64,000 nt of DNA, taken from NCBI GenBank assembly GCA_028023455.1, contig JAQFVV010000499.1, positions 396,653 through 460,652 on the forward strand, read 5' to 3'. Under the pieces are notes generated by a model, which searched no databases, was not told where the DNA came from, and saw only the letters and a program-made list of their open reading frames with translations. The translations under genes and the position numbers were made by a program. Shown piece by piece: positions 36,858 through 48,430 of the stretch (position 1 is its first letter; each line of letters opens with the position of its first letter). The DNA comes from Epiperipatus broadwayi. Lineage: Eukaryota; Onychophora; Udeonychophora; Euonychophora; Peripatidae.

Positions 36858-37200
36858 GAGATATTATTGTGTACTGACTAAATTGTATAAATAATAAATT
36901 ATGTTACATGTGTGCAGGTAAAGTTTATCAATATAAGAGACATTAAAAGTCACTCTAAAAATAATGATAATGCATAATAAGTGAAGTTAGGCAAATTACT
37001 AAATTAACCTAGATCTGCTAATTTGCAAGAATAATAAAATTGTTGATGCAAATTATATCTAGAAAACAAAATGGATTATTTAAAATATCAGCAGAATATT
37101 AAGAATATAGTCAGAGAACAGTTCAGTGCTATGTGTAAAGTGCTTGCAAACCAACAGTCCATGCATAGTGAAATATACTGAAGAGAACATTAAGTTAAAC
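36858..37200 (+). repeat. Segmental duplicate, copy 2 (PLE-2 empty site)
   Basis: This copy runs uninterrupted through the position where copy 1 is broken by PLE-2: GGATTATTTAAAATATCAG near 37,070 corresponds to the flanks ...CTATCTAAA and ATTATCTAAAACATCAG.... No coding content. Confidence 0.75.
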
Positions 37201-38679
37201 TTTTTTCTTTGTGTATTATTTCCAAAATAATATGAGTGCACAGCTGTCTTAAGTCAAATCTGGCTCTGTATACATCAGTTATATCATTAACAACTAAATT
37301 TATTATGCAAGCATATATTTGATTTTTCTTCTTGTTAATTTTCTTTTTTTTTAATTGAATAGAAAACATTTTCTATTAGATTTATGAGGCTTATTGTTAC
37401 TTTACTACATAGAATAATATTTCAATCACATTTTGTTATATTTTCTTTCTAAAATTGATGGAGATCATCAAAAATTAACCTTAATGCTTCTTGCAAATAA
37501 ATCTTGCACAAGAATTCTAATGAATTTTCTATCTTTAGTGCTTGCAGTAAATTATTTGTTCATCAGTAGATTTTAAATAGTATACATAAATGTTCAATTA
37601 ACTAGACAAAATACAGATTATAGGCTTACATAACCTGCCAGCAGTCTAAATTTATAATCTTAAAACTATATGATTCAATATTTCGTATGAATAAAATTGG
37701 TTGAAAAACCTATTACCCTTTTGTTACACGTAACAAGGGGACAGGACTTTTTTTAATGATAAAATTTCAACTTCATAAATCATATCAATAAACAATATAA
37801 ATGACAAGTCTAAACATCTATTTCAATCATTTTCAAAATGTCTGTTTGATGTATAATTTCTGTTTAATGTTATTATGAAAATATGGAAGGTATGAATCAG
37901 AAAAAAACAAACAATCAAACACAAGAATCATTTTTCATTGCTATCTAGAATGCAGTGATAATTCAAACATTACATGCTTTTTAATGCTTAACAAATACAG
38001 TCTCAAAAAGTCATGTAGCATTTCTTTGTGTTAAGGCTAATTTGAAATGCAGGCTTATATCTTTTTTTTTCTACTGAAATATTAAAGCCATTTCAGTATC
38101 CATACAAACTAATCAGTAAAAATTGAACTATTACCTAAAATCACATAATTTCTTTTTTTTTTGGAAGTGGTGTAAATTCAATTTTAAGTAAAGCTAAATA
38201 CAGTGTCAGGTTTTCAAAATGTAATTATAAATTAAAATAATTTATTACAATTAAAACTGTGTAAAGGTGATATTTAATGAATATAATCTACATAATACCA
38301 TGTTTTATTAAATTGTTTTTTAAAAAATGATGGTGATATGTTGAAAAAAAATTTTTTTCTCTTTCATTTAACAATAAATAGGTAAATAATAAAAAAAAAA
38401 TTGTGTTAAAAGTCTAATTATTAATTTGATATTATTTTTACACCTGGATTCTGAAACTGAAAATCCATGGATCATATTCCAGCCTTGTCAATTCCAGCAT
38501 GCAAACTTCTTTTAAACTCCTGAGCCATAAATCATTTGATTATTTAATTACTTTATATTATATTAAAATAATAATCTAAATATCAGTAAAAAATTTCAAC
38601 AACATCTGAAATATGATTAATTTTTTGTCAACTTTGGGCAATGATTATAAATATAGTATAATTTTATTTTTCTTATTGC
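37201..38679. other. AT-rich intergenic DNA, nothing recognised
   Basis: No coding frame or repeat partner seen. Confidence 0.55.
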
Positions 38680-38751
38680 ATTTATAAATCCATATAATAT
38701 TAATATCATTTATGTTCTTTACTTTTTACAATGCCTTTTACAATCCAGCAT

Positions 38752-38788
38752 TGATCGTTTCGATCGCTCCAGCAATCTTCTTTAGAAC
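38752..38788 (-). ncRNA. Hammerhead-like relic, left arm
   Basis: The minus strand reads CTAAAGA (core, G5 changed), a GATTGC...GCGATC stem II, GAAAC and GATC. The stem II pairing is good, but the core mutation and weak stem I argue against activity. Confidence 0.4.
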
Positions 38789-38837
38789 TTCTACTTATAT
38801 TTTCAAATCTTAATTATGATTTGAAAATATAAATAGA

Positions 38838-38875
38838 AGTTCTGAAGATTGCTAGGGCAATCAAAACTGTCAATA
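38838..38875 (+). ncRNA. Hammerhead-like relic, right arm
   Basis: CTGAAGA (fits CUGANGA), stem II TTGC-TAGG-GCAA, then CAAAAC where GAAAC is expected, then TGTC. Read with the left arm, the ancestral motif probably had both CTGAAGA and GAAAC. Inactive as it stands. Confidence 0.4.
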
Positions 38876-38950
38876 GTGGGTTGTAATAAGCATCATAAAA
38901 GGTAATAAAGAACATACATGATATTAAGATTATAAATATAACAGTGTAAT

Positions 38951-40311
38951 GAAACTGCATATAACTAAGATCATAAAACTATGACTAAATTAATAGCATA
39001 TAATATTTTTTTTTTTTAAATGGCTCACTTATCAGTTGCTTTGCTCATGGAAAATTCTTCTTTTTTCCTAAGAAATCACAAAATACTGTTGCAATAAAAA
39101 GTGTTGAATTTGCATCTTCCTTATTTTAAAAACAGTAATTCAGAAATGATAGTCTTAGAAAAAATCTGCTCTCATATAAGATGAACACATATTAATGTTT
39201 TCTTTTTCATGATTTCACTATTTTATATATGAGCTTTAAACATGTTTGCATATAATAGTTATGACTTATAGTATATTAGTTGTAAGAAAATGTTTAATTC
39301 TTTGAAATTATAAAAAATAAAAACATGTAATGTTCAATCACCTATCAGAACTAATAAGTCTCAAGTTCATCTCTACATCGTGAAGTTAAACTACACAGAG
39401 CACCACAAAAATATTTTGTCTCTTACTTATACCAGTTTTAAATATCTTCCTTTTTATTAATGTTTATGAATTTCATCATTTAAAATAATAACAAAATTAA
39501 TAAAAAATATTGTGTGAAAATGTAGTTTTTGATTTCTTAAAAATTTTTTTAAGAAACTTTCAGCTTACTTTTCTCATTAACTAAATATATACCAGATTTC
39601 TTTCTATTCTATTTTATAATAACAAAAGACTAGATGAGAGAGAGAAATATTCTGATAATAAACTGATGGAGAGTAATGAATGATAAGGGAAGCAAAAGAA
39701 GACCACAACAAATATAATATTATACTCATTTTGACTATCAATACATATGTTATATCATTTGTAGTGTTATCTTTTTATTTCTAGCACTTATGAATTATGA
39801 AGTTATTCTTATTTATGGCCTATGCACTTATTCTGAAAAATTTACCTTTATTTATATATGATAAATATACTTTAGATATGGCCATCAAAAATATGATTCT
39901 CCTATTTGGAATCTTCAGATTGTAATTTGTTTTACTTTTTTGTGCCAATAAGTTTATTTTGGAGTTCTACAAAATCCTAATTTAAATATTTTAAATATTT
40001 AGAATTCTCATATTTGATCCATAAATAAAAATGTGTTTGAATTATTTGAAGTATACTCTAAAAAAAACTACATATGCCATACATATACATATAACATTGA
40101 TAATTCCTAAAAAAAACTAATTGTAATGTAATTTTTATATGCATGTATTATGTTCTCCATATAAAGACAGACAAACTAACACAAAATTAAATGCTATAAT
40201 AATATTATAACAATTGAATGTAATCAGTGAAAGTTGGAAATTGCTTGCTGACCCCCTAACATAATTTTTTCTAGAATTATATTATAAAATTGAATTAAAT
40301 TTACATAAATA
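38951..40311. other. AT-rich intergenic DNA, nothing recognised
   Basis: No coding frame or repeat partner seen. Confidence 0.55.
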
Positions 40312-40590
40312 AATAAACAATATTTATCTAAATCACATGTTGTTAAAAATTGATAATAAATTGAAAGTATGCTAGCCTTTCACATGCGCAATTATAACAG
40401 AGACAGCCAATCAGATTTTAAACAGATATCTAATAAATAATCAAGCTTAGTCACGAGACAGAGATTTTGATAGAAAAAGTTGATACCAACCTTTTCTAAA
40501 CTTAACTTTTATATATATAAGCCAGTCTTAAGCATCTTATTATCAATTTTTAACAACATGCGATTTAGATAAATATTGTTTACATACGTT
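40312..40590. repeat. Nested hairpin around the left inverted repeat of the 3.2-kb segment
   Basis: AACAATATTTATCTAAATCA, then TGTTGTTAAAAATTGATAATA, at about 40,316-40,367 recurs inverted at about 40,538-40,588. It encloses the left arm of the larger inverted repeat. A second short inverted pair (AAGCCAGTCTTAAGCATCTTA at 40,519 and its complement at 40,704) follows. The layering suggests one terminal repeat turned back on itself. Confidence 0.65.
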
Positions 40591-43576
40591 GCTGCTATGA
40601 AAATTGCGATATAGTAAATCTGAGATTTCGTGCCGTAATATATTATATTAATAACACAATGAATGATAATTGTATTTGTTTATATATTTAAAGCTTTCGG
40701 GCTAAGATGCTTAAGACTGGCTTATTGTACCGGTCAGAATTGTATGTTTATTTAACAAAGTTTAGAATCTAAGCAAAAGTACCCTAAATCCACTCATGCC
40801 CGAGATACACAGGTCAGGAGCAATCATGAATTCTGCCCTATTTGCTCTTCTCTAAAACTATAACATTATAAACAACCCTTCTGATGATAACATGAAATTT
40901 TATTCATTCTGGTCCCAGAGACACAGCAGAGAAACATGAGATCTATAGGGTAATTAATGTAAATAAATAATATCAAATCTTGGCTCAATCAAATATCTTA
41001 TGTGAAGGGACAATTTATAAATTTTAAATGAATTGCACACAGCTAGCATTGCAAAAGAAACATGAATTTTAAAATAGTATCCATCCAGAATGAGCAAGAA
41101 CAGAACAATCCAGAGATAAATATCTATTTGAAGTAATCAATTATAACTTCTAAATATTACTAACACTATTATAAATATTTAATGGAATTCAATGAGTGAG
41201 AGTCAGTAAGACACAACGCATGAGTAATTATTAAAACATAATAATTTAATAAATATAAACAATTTAATTTACATTAGAAAACATAGCACAGATTTAATGC
41301 GGTTATTACTTTCCATATAAGCAACTGATTTAGTATGCTAATGAGTTATAGTATAATAATAAATTAATATTATCAATGGGGTAATCATTACTTTAAGTAA
41401 TGATAAGGATGTTTACAAATTCATCTCTGAAGAGAGGTTTACTCTTGATATGATAGTTAATAATTTATCATTTATGAGCATATTTGGGCTTGTACAAATG
41501 AGGAATGGGTTAACCTAATAAGTTTTACTGTGACAATCCTAAAATATTCAATAAATTATAAATAAGTGGTTTACAAACATCACTGCACCATGTCTTATAG
41601 ATAATATGAGAACTACACATAAAAGAACTCACAGTGCTAACTATAATAACAGTGTTTAAATTGGAGGAGATGTCCGTCTTTGGACTGAAAAACTTTATCA
41701 CATATAGGATTCCTCTTGTATTTATCACAAGGTGGTATTGGAAAATATGAGTGATAAGGATTCCATGGTATGCCCTCCGACATGTCACATGCATAGCCTT
41801 AATACTCTAATGTTTATCCTGAGATCGGTTCTACCAAATCTCATTCCTAGACGAGTTACGTGAAGAAAATCTGGAGTTCAGATGATAAATATGATAAAGC
41901 AAAATATAAATACTTTAAAATGCCATCGTAAGTAAGCAACACGAATATGGCTTAAGTTTTAAATGACTAATGAAATAATTTAAACTTAAATAAAGCAATA
42001 ATATCATGCGTAATGCCATGATAAAATAATAACCCACTCAGCATCGTACGTATAACTTTAATAAATTTAGGATGTCGAATATAAAACAGGGAAAAATATT
42101 ATTTTTCCTATTTAACAAGCCCAAGCATTCCTAAACGACAATATATTATAATTAATTTAACTCTTAATGGTGTATAAGTAATAAATAGTTAATCAAATTT
42201 ATTAAAAGAACATAAATTGCATTTAAATATCGATAGTGATATGATTTTTAAACAATCCGCCATTAAGCATAATTTCAAAATATTTAACCAAGTGAACAGC
42301 ATTCAGTAAGAAATTTTACGTTTAACTATTTACATATTCCAAAATATCGGAATGGTGATTGAAATAATATAAGTTCACTAGATTAAAACATTAGCACACT
42401 AAAACTAATTTAATAAGATATAATTAGTTTTGCCGCATGAAATAAAATAATTAGAGTGTGAAACTTAAAAAGCTAATGATAGATTTAAAGTACATAATTC
42501 TGTGCTTAGCGTTTCAAAGAACAAGTTTAAAACTTAAGAGAGAAAATCACAAATTTAATGATAATTAAGTTTATAGTAAGTTATAAAATAAATAAAGATT
42601 ACATTCTGATTACAATTAAGATTTAGGAAAGAAATGAAGTGAGGAGAATTAAGAGTTCATTCTTTGGCAAAACGGATTACCTTTAAAAGTTATGGTGGCC
42701 ACTTATAATAACGTATACAAAGTTTAGCAAGGTACAATATTAATAAAATAATGGTAGGCATCTTCCAATATTCTTTTATAGTAAGACATAACAGTTCTCA
42801 AGTAGCGATGGCATAGCAGGGAGGCAAATTCCTTTTACTCACAGTCCATTTTGTTTCCACTCTCTACCAAATACCAGAGAGAAGAGTGATTTGAACTCCT
42901 TTTGCGTGTTCCTAGAACTTCTGCTCCTCCTATACTTGAAATTTGGCAATATTGAAAGATGTAAACAATACGTTCCAGAAAGCATTATTTAAACATATTT
43001 TTAAAATTGCAAATAACTTTAAAATATGATTTTTGGTTTGACTTGAAATGAGAATGACATTTTTAAATTGTAATAATACTTTTTAGAATTTTCTGGCATT
43101 GCTTTAGCTTTACATTAATTGTATTTATTTTTATATCTGTAATACACATACGCACATACACAATTATCTAAGTGAAGGAATTTACAAGCTTGGAAATAAA
43201 ATATGCTTAAGCTAAAATAATAATTCAACTGGTTATACATAACCATTTTGAATAAACAGGGTGGAAGTGATATGTGTATATGTGTGTGCTTAACATTCCT
43301 AGATGACCAAATAAACATACAAACTGGTTCAAACCCTACTTTAAAGGTATGTAATGTCATCAGGCTGTGAAGTTAAATATGTACTACAAATTTACCACTT
43401 CATTATATATATTTATATAAAAGTTAGGTTTAGAAAAGGTTGGTATCAACCTTTTCTATCAAAATCTCTGTCTCGTGTCTAAGCTTGATTATTTATTAGA
43501 TATCTGTTTAAAATCTGATTGGCTGTCTCTGTTATAATTGCGCATGTGAAAGGCTAGCATACTTTCAATTTATTAT
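40354..43576. mobile_element. 3.2-kb segment bounded by ~150-bp inverted repeats, no coding capacity
   Basis: The left arm 40,354-40,509 and the right arm 43,420-43,576 are nearly identical reverse complements (GCTAGCCTTTCACATGCGCA, GACAGCCAATCAGATTTTAA, GAGACAGAGATTTTGATAG). Each arm contains a CCAATCAG word, typical of promoters of this kind. The interior is less AT-biased and richer in CpG than its flanks but has no frame above about 90 codons. It could be a non-autonomous DNA transposon, or a PLE-like element with inverted terminal repeats that lost its gene. Confidence 0.6.
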
Positions 43577-46500
43577 AAATAAATAAATAAATATATAATC
43601 ATATATGTATAATGAAAATGTTTTATCTTTTAAAAAGCAAATAAATTTAGTGTAAACAATTAAATAAAAATTAAACATGATATATATATGTAACATTTAT
43701 TACAAAATAAAAAGGTTTAAATGTTAAACAGACACCAAGAGTTATTCAGTATCTTTTAAAATTACATAATAAAAGAACAAGATTCATGTTATAGTAATAT
43801 TTTGATTAGGTGGAAAAAAATATTTTGAAAGGAAATTATTTTTTTAGTTTAATTTTAAGTGATTTATTGAAACATTCTCTTACTGTGATGCTAATGTTAG
43901 ATTATATTTCGAAAAAAATTGGTTTAAAATAATTTTTGTTAAGTTATATAAGTAGGCAATAATTCATGATGACTTCATGGATAAAAAAGCTCTCCATTCC
44001 TGAGATGTGAAATCTGGCAGATGCTTTCCTATAACTTTTATTAGTTCATTCATTCATCTTTTATATAAGCTTTCTCACTGATTCTGTTTTTAAAATGCCT
44101 GAGTTTGATTTGTTGATCTTTTTTTCCATATAGGAAATTCTAAGCAATCAATTCCAAAAATCATAGCTTGAAATGAATGTAATTTTTTCTTTCATTTCTA
44201 TGGAAAGTCCAAATTTCATAACTTTACATTAACATTGGAATGACTAGCCATGAAAATTTCCCAGTTTTGTTTTTATTGAGACAGCTCAGTATATCAGCAT
44301 TAAAATTAATTGACTCCATTACAGTTTTCATAGTAATTTTTACTCTAAAAAGATATACTTATCAATAATTTCTATTATTTATTTATTTTAATTTTTTTTA
44401 TATTTAAGTAGACATATTTGATTTTTTAAGATTTAGAAAGTTGTTTTATTTTAAAATACTTAATCGATATATGTTATTTATTTAAAAAAAATTAAGTTCT
44501 TTTCATTTTTGCTCCTAATTCTGTATCATCCGTATACTGCAATATGAATTTTCGATCCAATATTCTACTACCAGATTCTAACAAGGATAAAAAAATATTT
44601 TTTTTTTTACTACGTGACGCTATTCTGATACTAGAGAAACGGGATGACGAAAGATTATATATTAATAGATTATTATCAATTAATGTATTATAACTAAAAA
44701 AAATATCTTAAATGATTAAAAATTAATTCATTTTATATTGTCAAAACTATTATAGCTATATAGCTCACTGATGCAAAGACCTTTATTATTTTATGAGATA
44801 TTTATAAATTTAAAATGCCACAATAAAATATATTGAAGGGAGATGACAAGAAATTATAACTTACTATTAATGATAAATCAAGTATTATTATCTGATCATA
44901 TAACTCCAATGCTAATTTACATATGTTCAGGCAACAAACATAACATGTATATACCATACATCAAAAAATTCAAAATAAACTGCTCCTATAAAGGAATCAC
45001 TTTTTTTATTTACAAAGTTAAAATTTAACATAAAAATTCGACATTATAACATAATCTTTATAGTTTAATTTTCTTTATCAAGATTCAAAAAATAAAGCAG
45101 TCATAATATTAAGAGTAATTAGATGTAAATCTGAACAAAATTTGATAATGCAATGACGAATAGCTTAGATGTGCATATGAATATGCGTGCGTTCATGTAT
45201 AAAAATAGATCAAAATCAGATTCCACTCAAAAGATGATTAAAAGTGAATAATAATATTCTGACACGGTTTTGCTCTTTATTAGCACGAATTACTTATAAA
45301 ACGAATCATTTTAAGCTTTATACTACAAATAATAATATCTGAATGCTTTGTTTCTCGGGCGTTCAAATTTATAAACTATAATTGATATAAACTCACATTT
45401 TTTTTTTTTTATTACGCACACGGATATTTTAAACAAATTACTATTTACATTTCATTGCAACTGCTACTAAAATATATTCTATTTTTATTCTGTACATAAG
45501 CATAGTTGTTATTCATCTATGCTTTTGAAGTTTGTGCCCAATTTGTTTTTTTTTTTAATATTTTATTTCCTTGTTCGCCGCAATCAAATTACTTTTTATT
45601 TCACACATACCTGTCTACATATAAAATTTCAAATTATAATAAAATGTAAAAAATAAATAAGTGAAAATAAAGAATAATAGATAAAACAAGCATTAACTAT
45701 TTTTCTTTTAGAATCAATTTTGATACTGAAAACAATGAGTGCTTCTGACACACTCAGCAATGTATCTTAATAATTTAAATAAGAAATAAATTAATAAATT
45801 CTTTTCTTGATTTGTTTTTAACTCTTCTCTCTTGATAATAGATGACATTAAAGATTTATGTAATAATTTAATAATCTGCACATTCACTTTGTCAACTTCA
45901 GCATTAAATTAGCATTAAACTTAAATATTTAAAAAGAAAGGTTGAACATATATATAAATATTTTATACTCAAAGCATTAAAAATAGTCTTTCACGTGATT
46001 AAATAGGGTCAAATACACAGATAATTCTTAACAACGTATTAAAGAAGCTTAAATAAAATTTTGTTACTTAATTCGCTTAATTTATTTATATATTAAATGT
46101 TGATCACATATTAATTACATTAACTTAAGCAATATGCTTTGGGGTATTTTAATTTCTAATTAATAAATATAGAATGTTAATTCAATGGATATAAACAAAC
46201 TATGAATGTGCATGTTTTTTTAAAAGGTATAAAAATGAGCAATAAAGATAATAACTAATGTCAAATAAACAAGTTCCTTTTAAACAAAAGAGATACAAAC
46301 ATTGCAATATTATTTACTCTTGTTAACTTACTAGGGTAGTGGTTCCTAATCGTTTAAAAAACAGACTTCTTTCAATAAGAAAAATAGCTTTAAAAAATCA
46401 TATATTTGATTTAACATACTACTCAAGCTCTTTTAAATAAATTTAAGAACTACTTCAAAAACTAAACACTCCATATTAAACACCAACTGTTGCCAGATGA

Positions 46501-47061
46501 AAATAATATTCCAAAGAACTAATTTTTAAGATTATAATAAGTTAAAATATGTTTTGATATTTTTTTTTCTATTATAAATAGTGAATAGAATAAAAAAAAA
46601 TGAAACATAAGGTATTCATCCTATTTATTTTGTAAGAATGAGGAATTGAATCATTATCATTAAACTTCTAGGAGTTTCATAAATAGCAACAGATTAAAGA
46701 GAGATTAATTTTGGAAACAGTTTTTTAATATTCTGTTAATAAACTATAATTTACCATAAACTATATTTTTCAATTCTAATTCTAATTTGGGCAAATTAAA
46801 TAATTAATTTTATTCTATCCATTTAAAGAATCCTACATTTGATGCCGATTTCTTGTTCAACTAGATTTTATACTGAGAAAGCTATTATGAATAAAAATAT
46901 GCTAAAATTATGTGTAATAAAACACATTTTTCAACTAATTTATGCAATTCACATAGATTAATATCTTGTTTAAATTTATTACACCTTCAATTTAATTTTT
47001 CTTTAATAATTTTGAACTCAACATGTATCAGAATATTATATGCTATGCAAAGATAAGTAAC

Positions 47062-47098
<37 letters not shown>

Positions 47099-48067
47099 GT
47101 AAGTTAATTGTGATTTTAATTTGCTTTTCAAAATTTTTGATAGTAAACTTTGCAAAAAACTATCTCATTATTTGATGATTATTAATCAGTCATAAAAAAG
47201 ATAAGGCTCACAAAAAAGCTTGAATTTGAATTTCCCAATTGTGGTGGATCTGCAAACTACTAATGTCAATTTCTATTTATGAATATATATAATTTATTAA
47301 ATCAACAAATATTTGTTTGTTTTTTCAACTATATTTACATTTTATAGATTTTTCTTCTTAATCTAGTGTAGCTTATAACAGTAGTAAATGGGTGGATTTT
47401 AAAAATTAAGGTTTAAGGATTAATTCACAGTCCAATTTAAAAAAAACATACTTTAATTAATTGAACATGACACACTTTAGAGCAATTAACCATAGAATTA
47501 TTTATTTTTGTTAGAATTTAAAAACAAACATACATACATAATAACAAAAATAAATAAATAAATAAATAATGCAACAAAAGCTGATAATCTCTTTATAAAT
47601 AAATGATTTTTAAAAATAGTAATATATATGTGAGTAATATAAATATAATGCTATTCAATAAAGCTTCTATAAAACTATACATAATTAAATCTTATTTTGC
47701 AGAATGTTGGTTTGTTATAAATATAGTAAAATCTAAAATGCATCATTAATTTATATAATTTTATTCTTTTTTTAATTGTTTTTCCCATTTTGATTTGATA
47801 TAATTAGTTCTTTATAATGTTAATTCAAAATACATAATTTACTTTGATAATCCATGAATTTGAAATTTTCTTTCAATTATACTTTTCTGTTTATTTCAAA
47901 ATAATAACATTTCTAAAGCTAATTGGGAAAATAAGTAATTACTTTTCTAAGAGAAAACTATTTGTTAGTATAAAAACTACTTATGGGGTTTACCAAAAAA
48001 GAATTTGTATATAATTTTTATTTTTGAGTTATTTTTCTAGTATAGAGAGATATAAAAGGCTATGCAA
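43577..48067. other. AT-rich intergenic DNA with microsatellites
   Basis: Nothing coding. A TA then GTAT microsatellite lies at about 47,060-47,100. Near 46,338, TAGTGGTTCCTAATCGTTTAA resembles one end of a hAT element, but no matching second end or transposase was found. Confidence 0.5.
47060..47100. repeat. TA/GTAT microsatellite
   Basis: About eleven TA units followed by several GTAT units. Confidence 0.9.
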
Positions 48068-48430
48068 GTCTGAATATCTCTCAATAGCTTTAGTTTGGTA
48101 AATAACTAATTATAAATTAGTTCTCTATTTTGAACACTATCTTTCTCAAGACTTTTCTTATTAAGAATATTTTTTTTTATATATATATTTAAAAAATCAT
48201 TTCAGTATCACTAATATGGTTTCATAATGTTTTAAAGATGATACTATAATTTATCTGAATTCACATTTTATTTTATAGTATCATCTTAAAAACTGATAAA
48301 ACTATATGATTTTTTAAAATAAATAAAAAAACAAATATTCTTAATAAAAAAAATTGTGAGAAAGATAACATTCAATATAGTGAAATAATATAAAATTAGT
48401 TATTTACCCAACTAAAGCTTTGAATGATGA
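48068..48430. repeat. Long hairpin (~150-bp arms)
   Basis: The left arm runs from about 48,068 (TCAATAGCTTTAGTTTGGTAA, CTTTCTCAAGACTTTTCTTA) to GATGATACTATAA. The right arm from about 48,280 is its reverse complement, ending TTTACCCAACTAAAGCTTTGA. The loop is only about 30 bp. This is a foldback/MITE-like element with no coding content. Confidence 0.75.

Larger units (their letters stand above)
38680..38950. repeat. Long hairpin (~120-bp arms) with two hammerhead-like relics
   Basis: The left arm (TTTATGTTCTTTACTTTTTA, GCATTGATCGTTTCGATCG, CAGCAATCTTC, GAACTTCTA) is the reverse complement of the right arm, with only a few bases between. Each arm holds one hammerhead-like core pointing outward, as expected for a head-to-head pair of PLE terminal repeats. 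There is no coding sequence. Confidence 0.75.

Noticed and set aside
46338-46360. hAT-like end (TAGTGGTTCCTAATCGTTTA)
   Set aside because: No matching right end, transposase or 8-bp duplication found nearby; one short resemblance is not enough.
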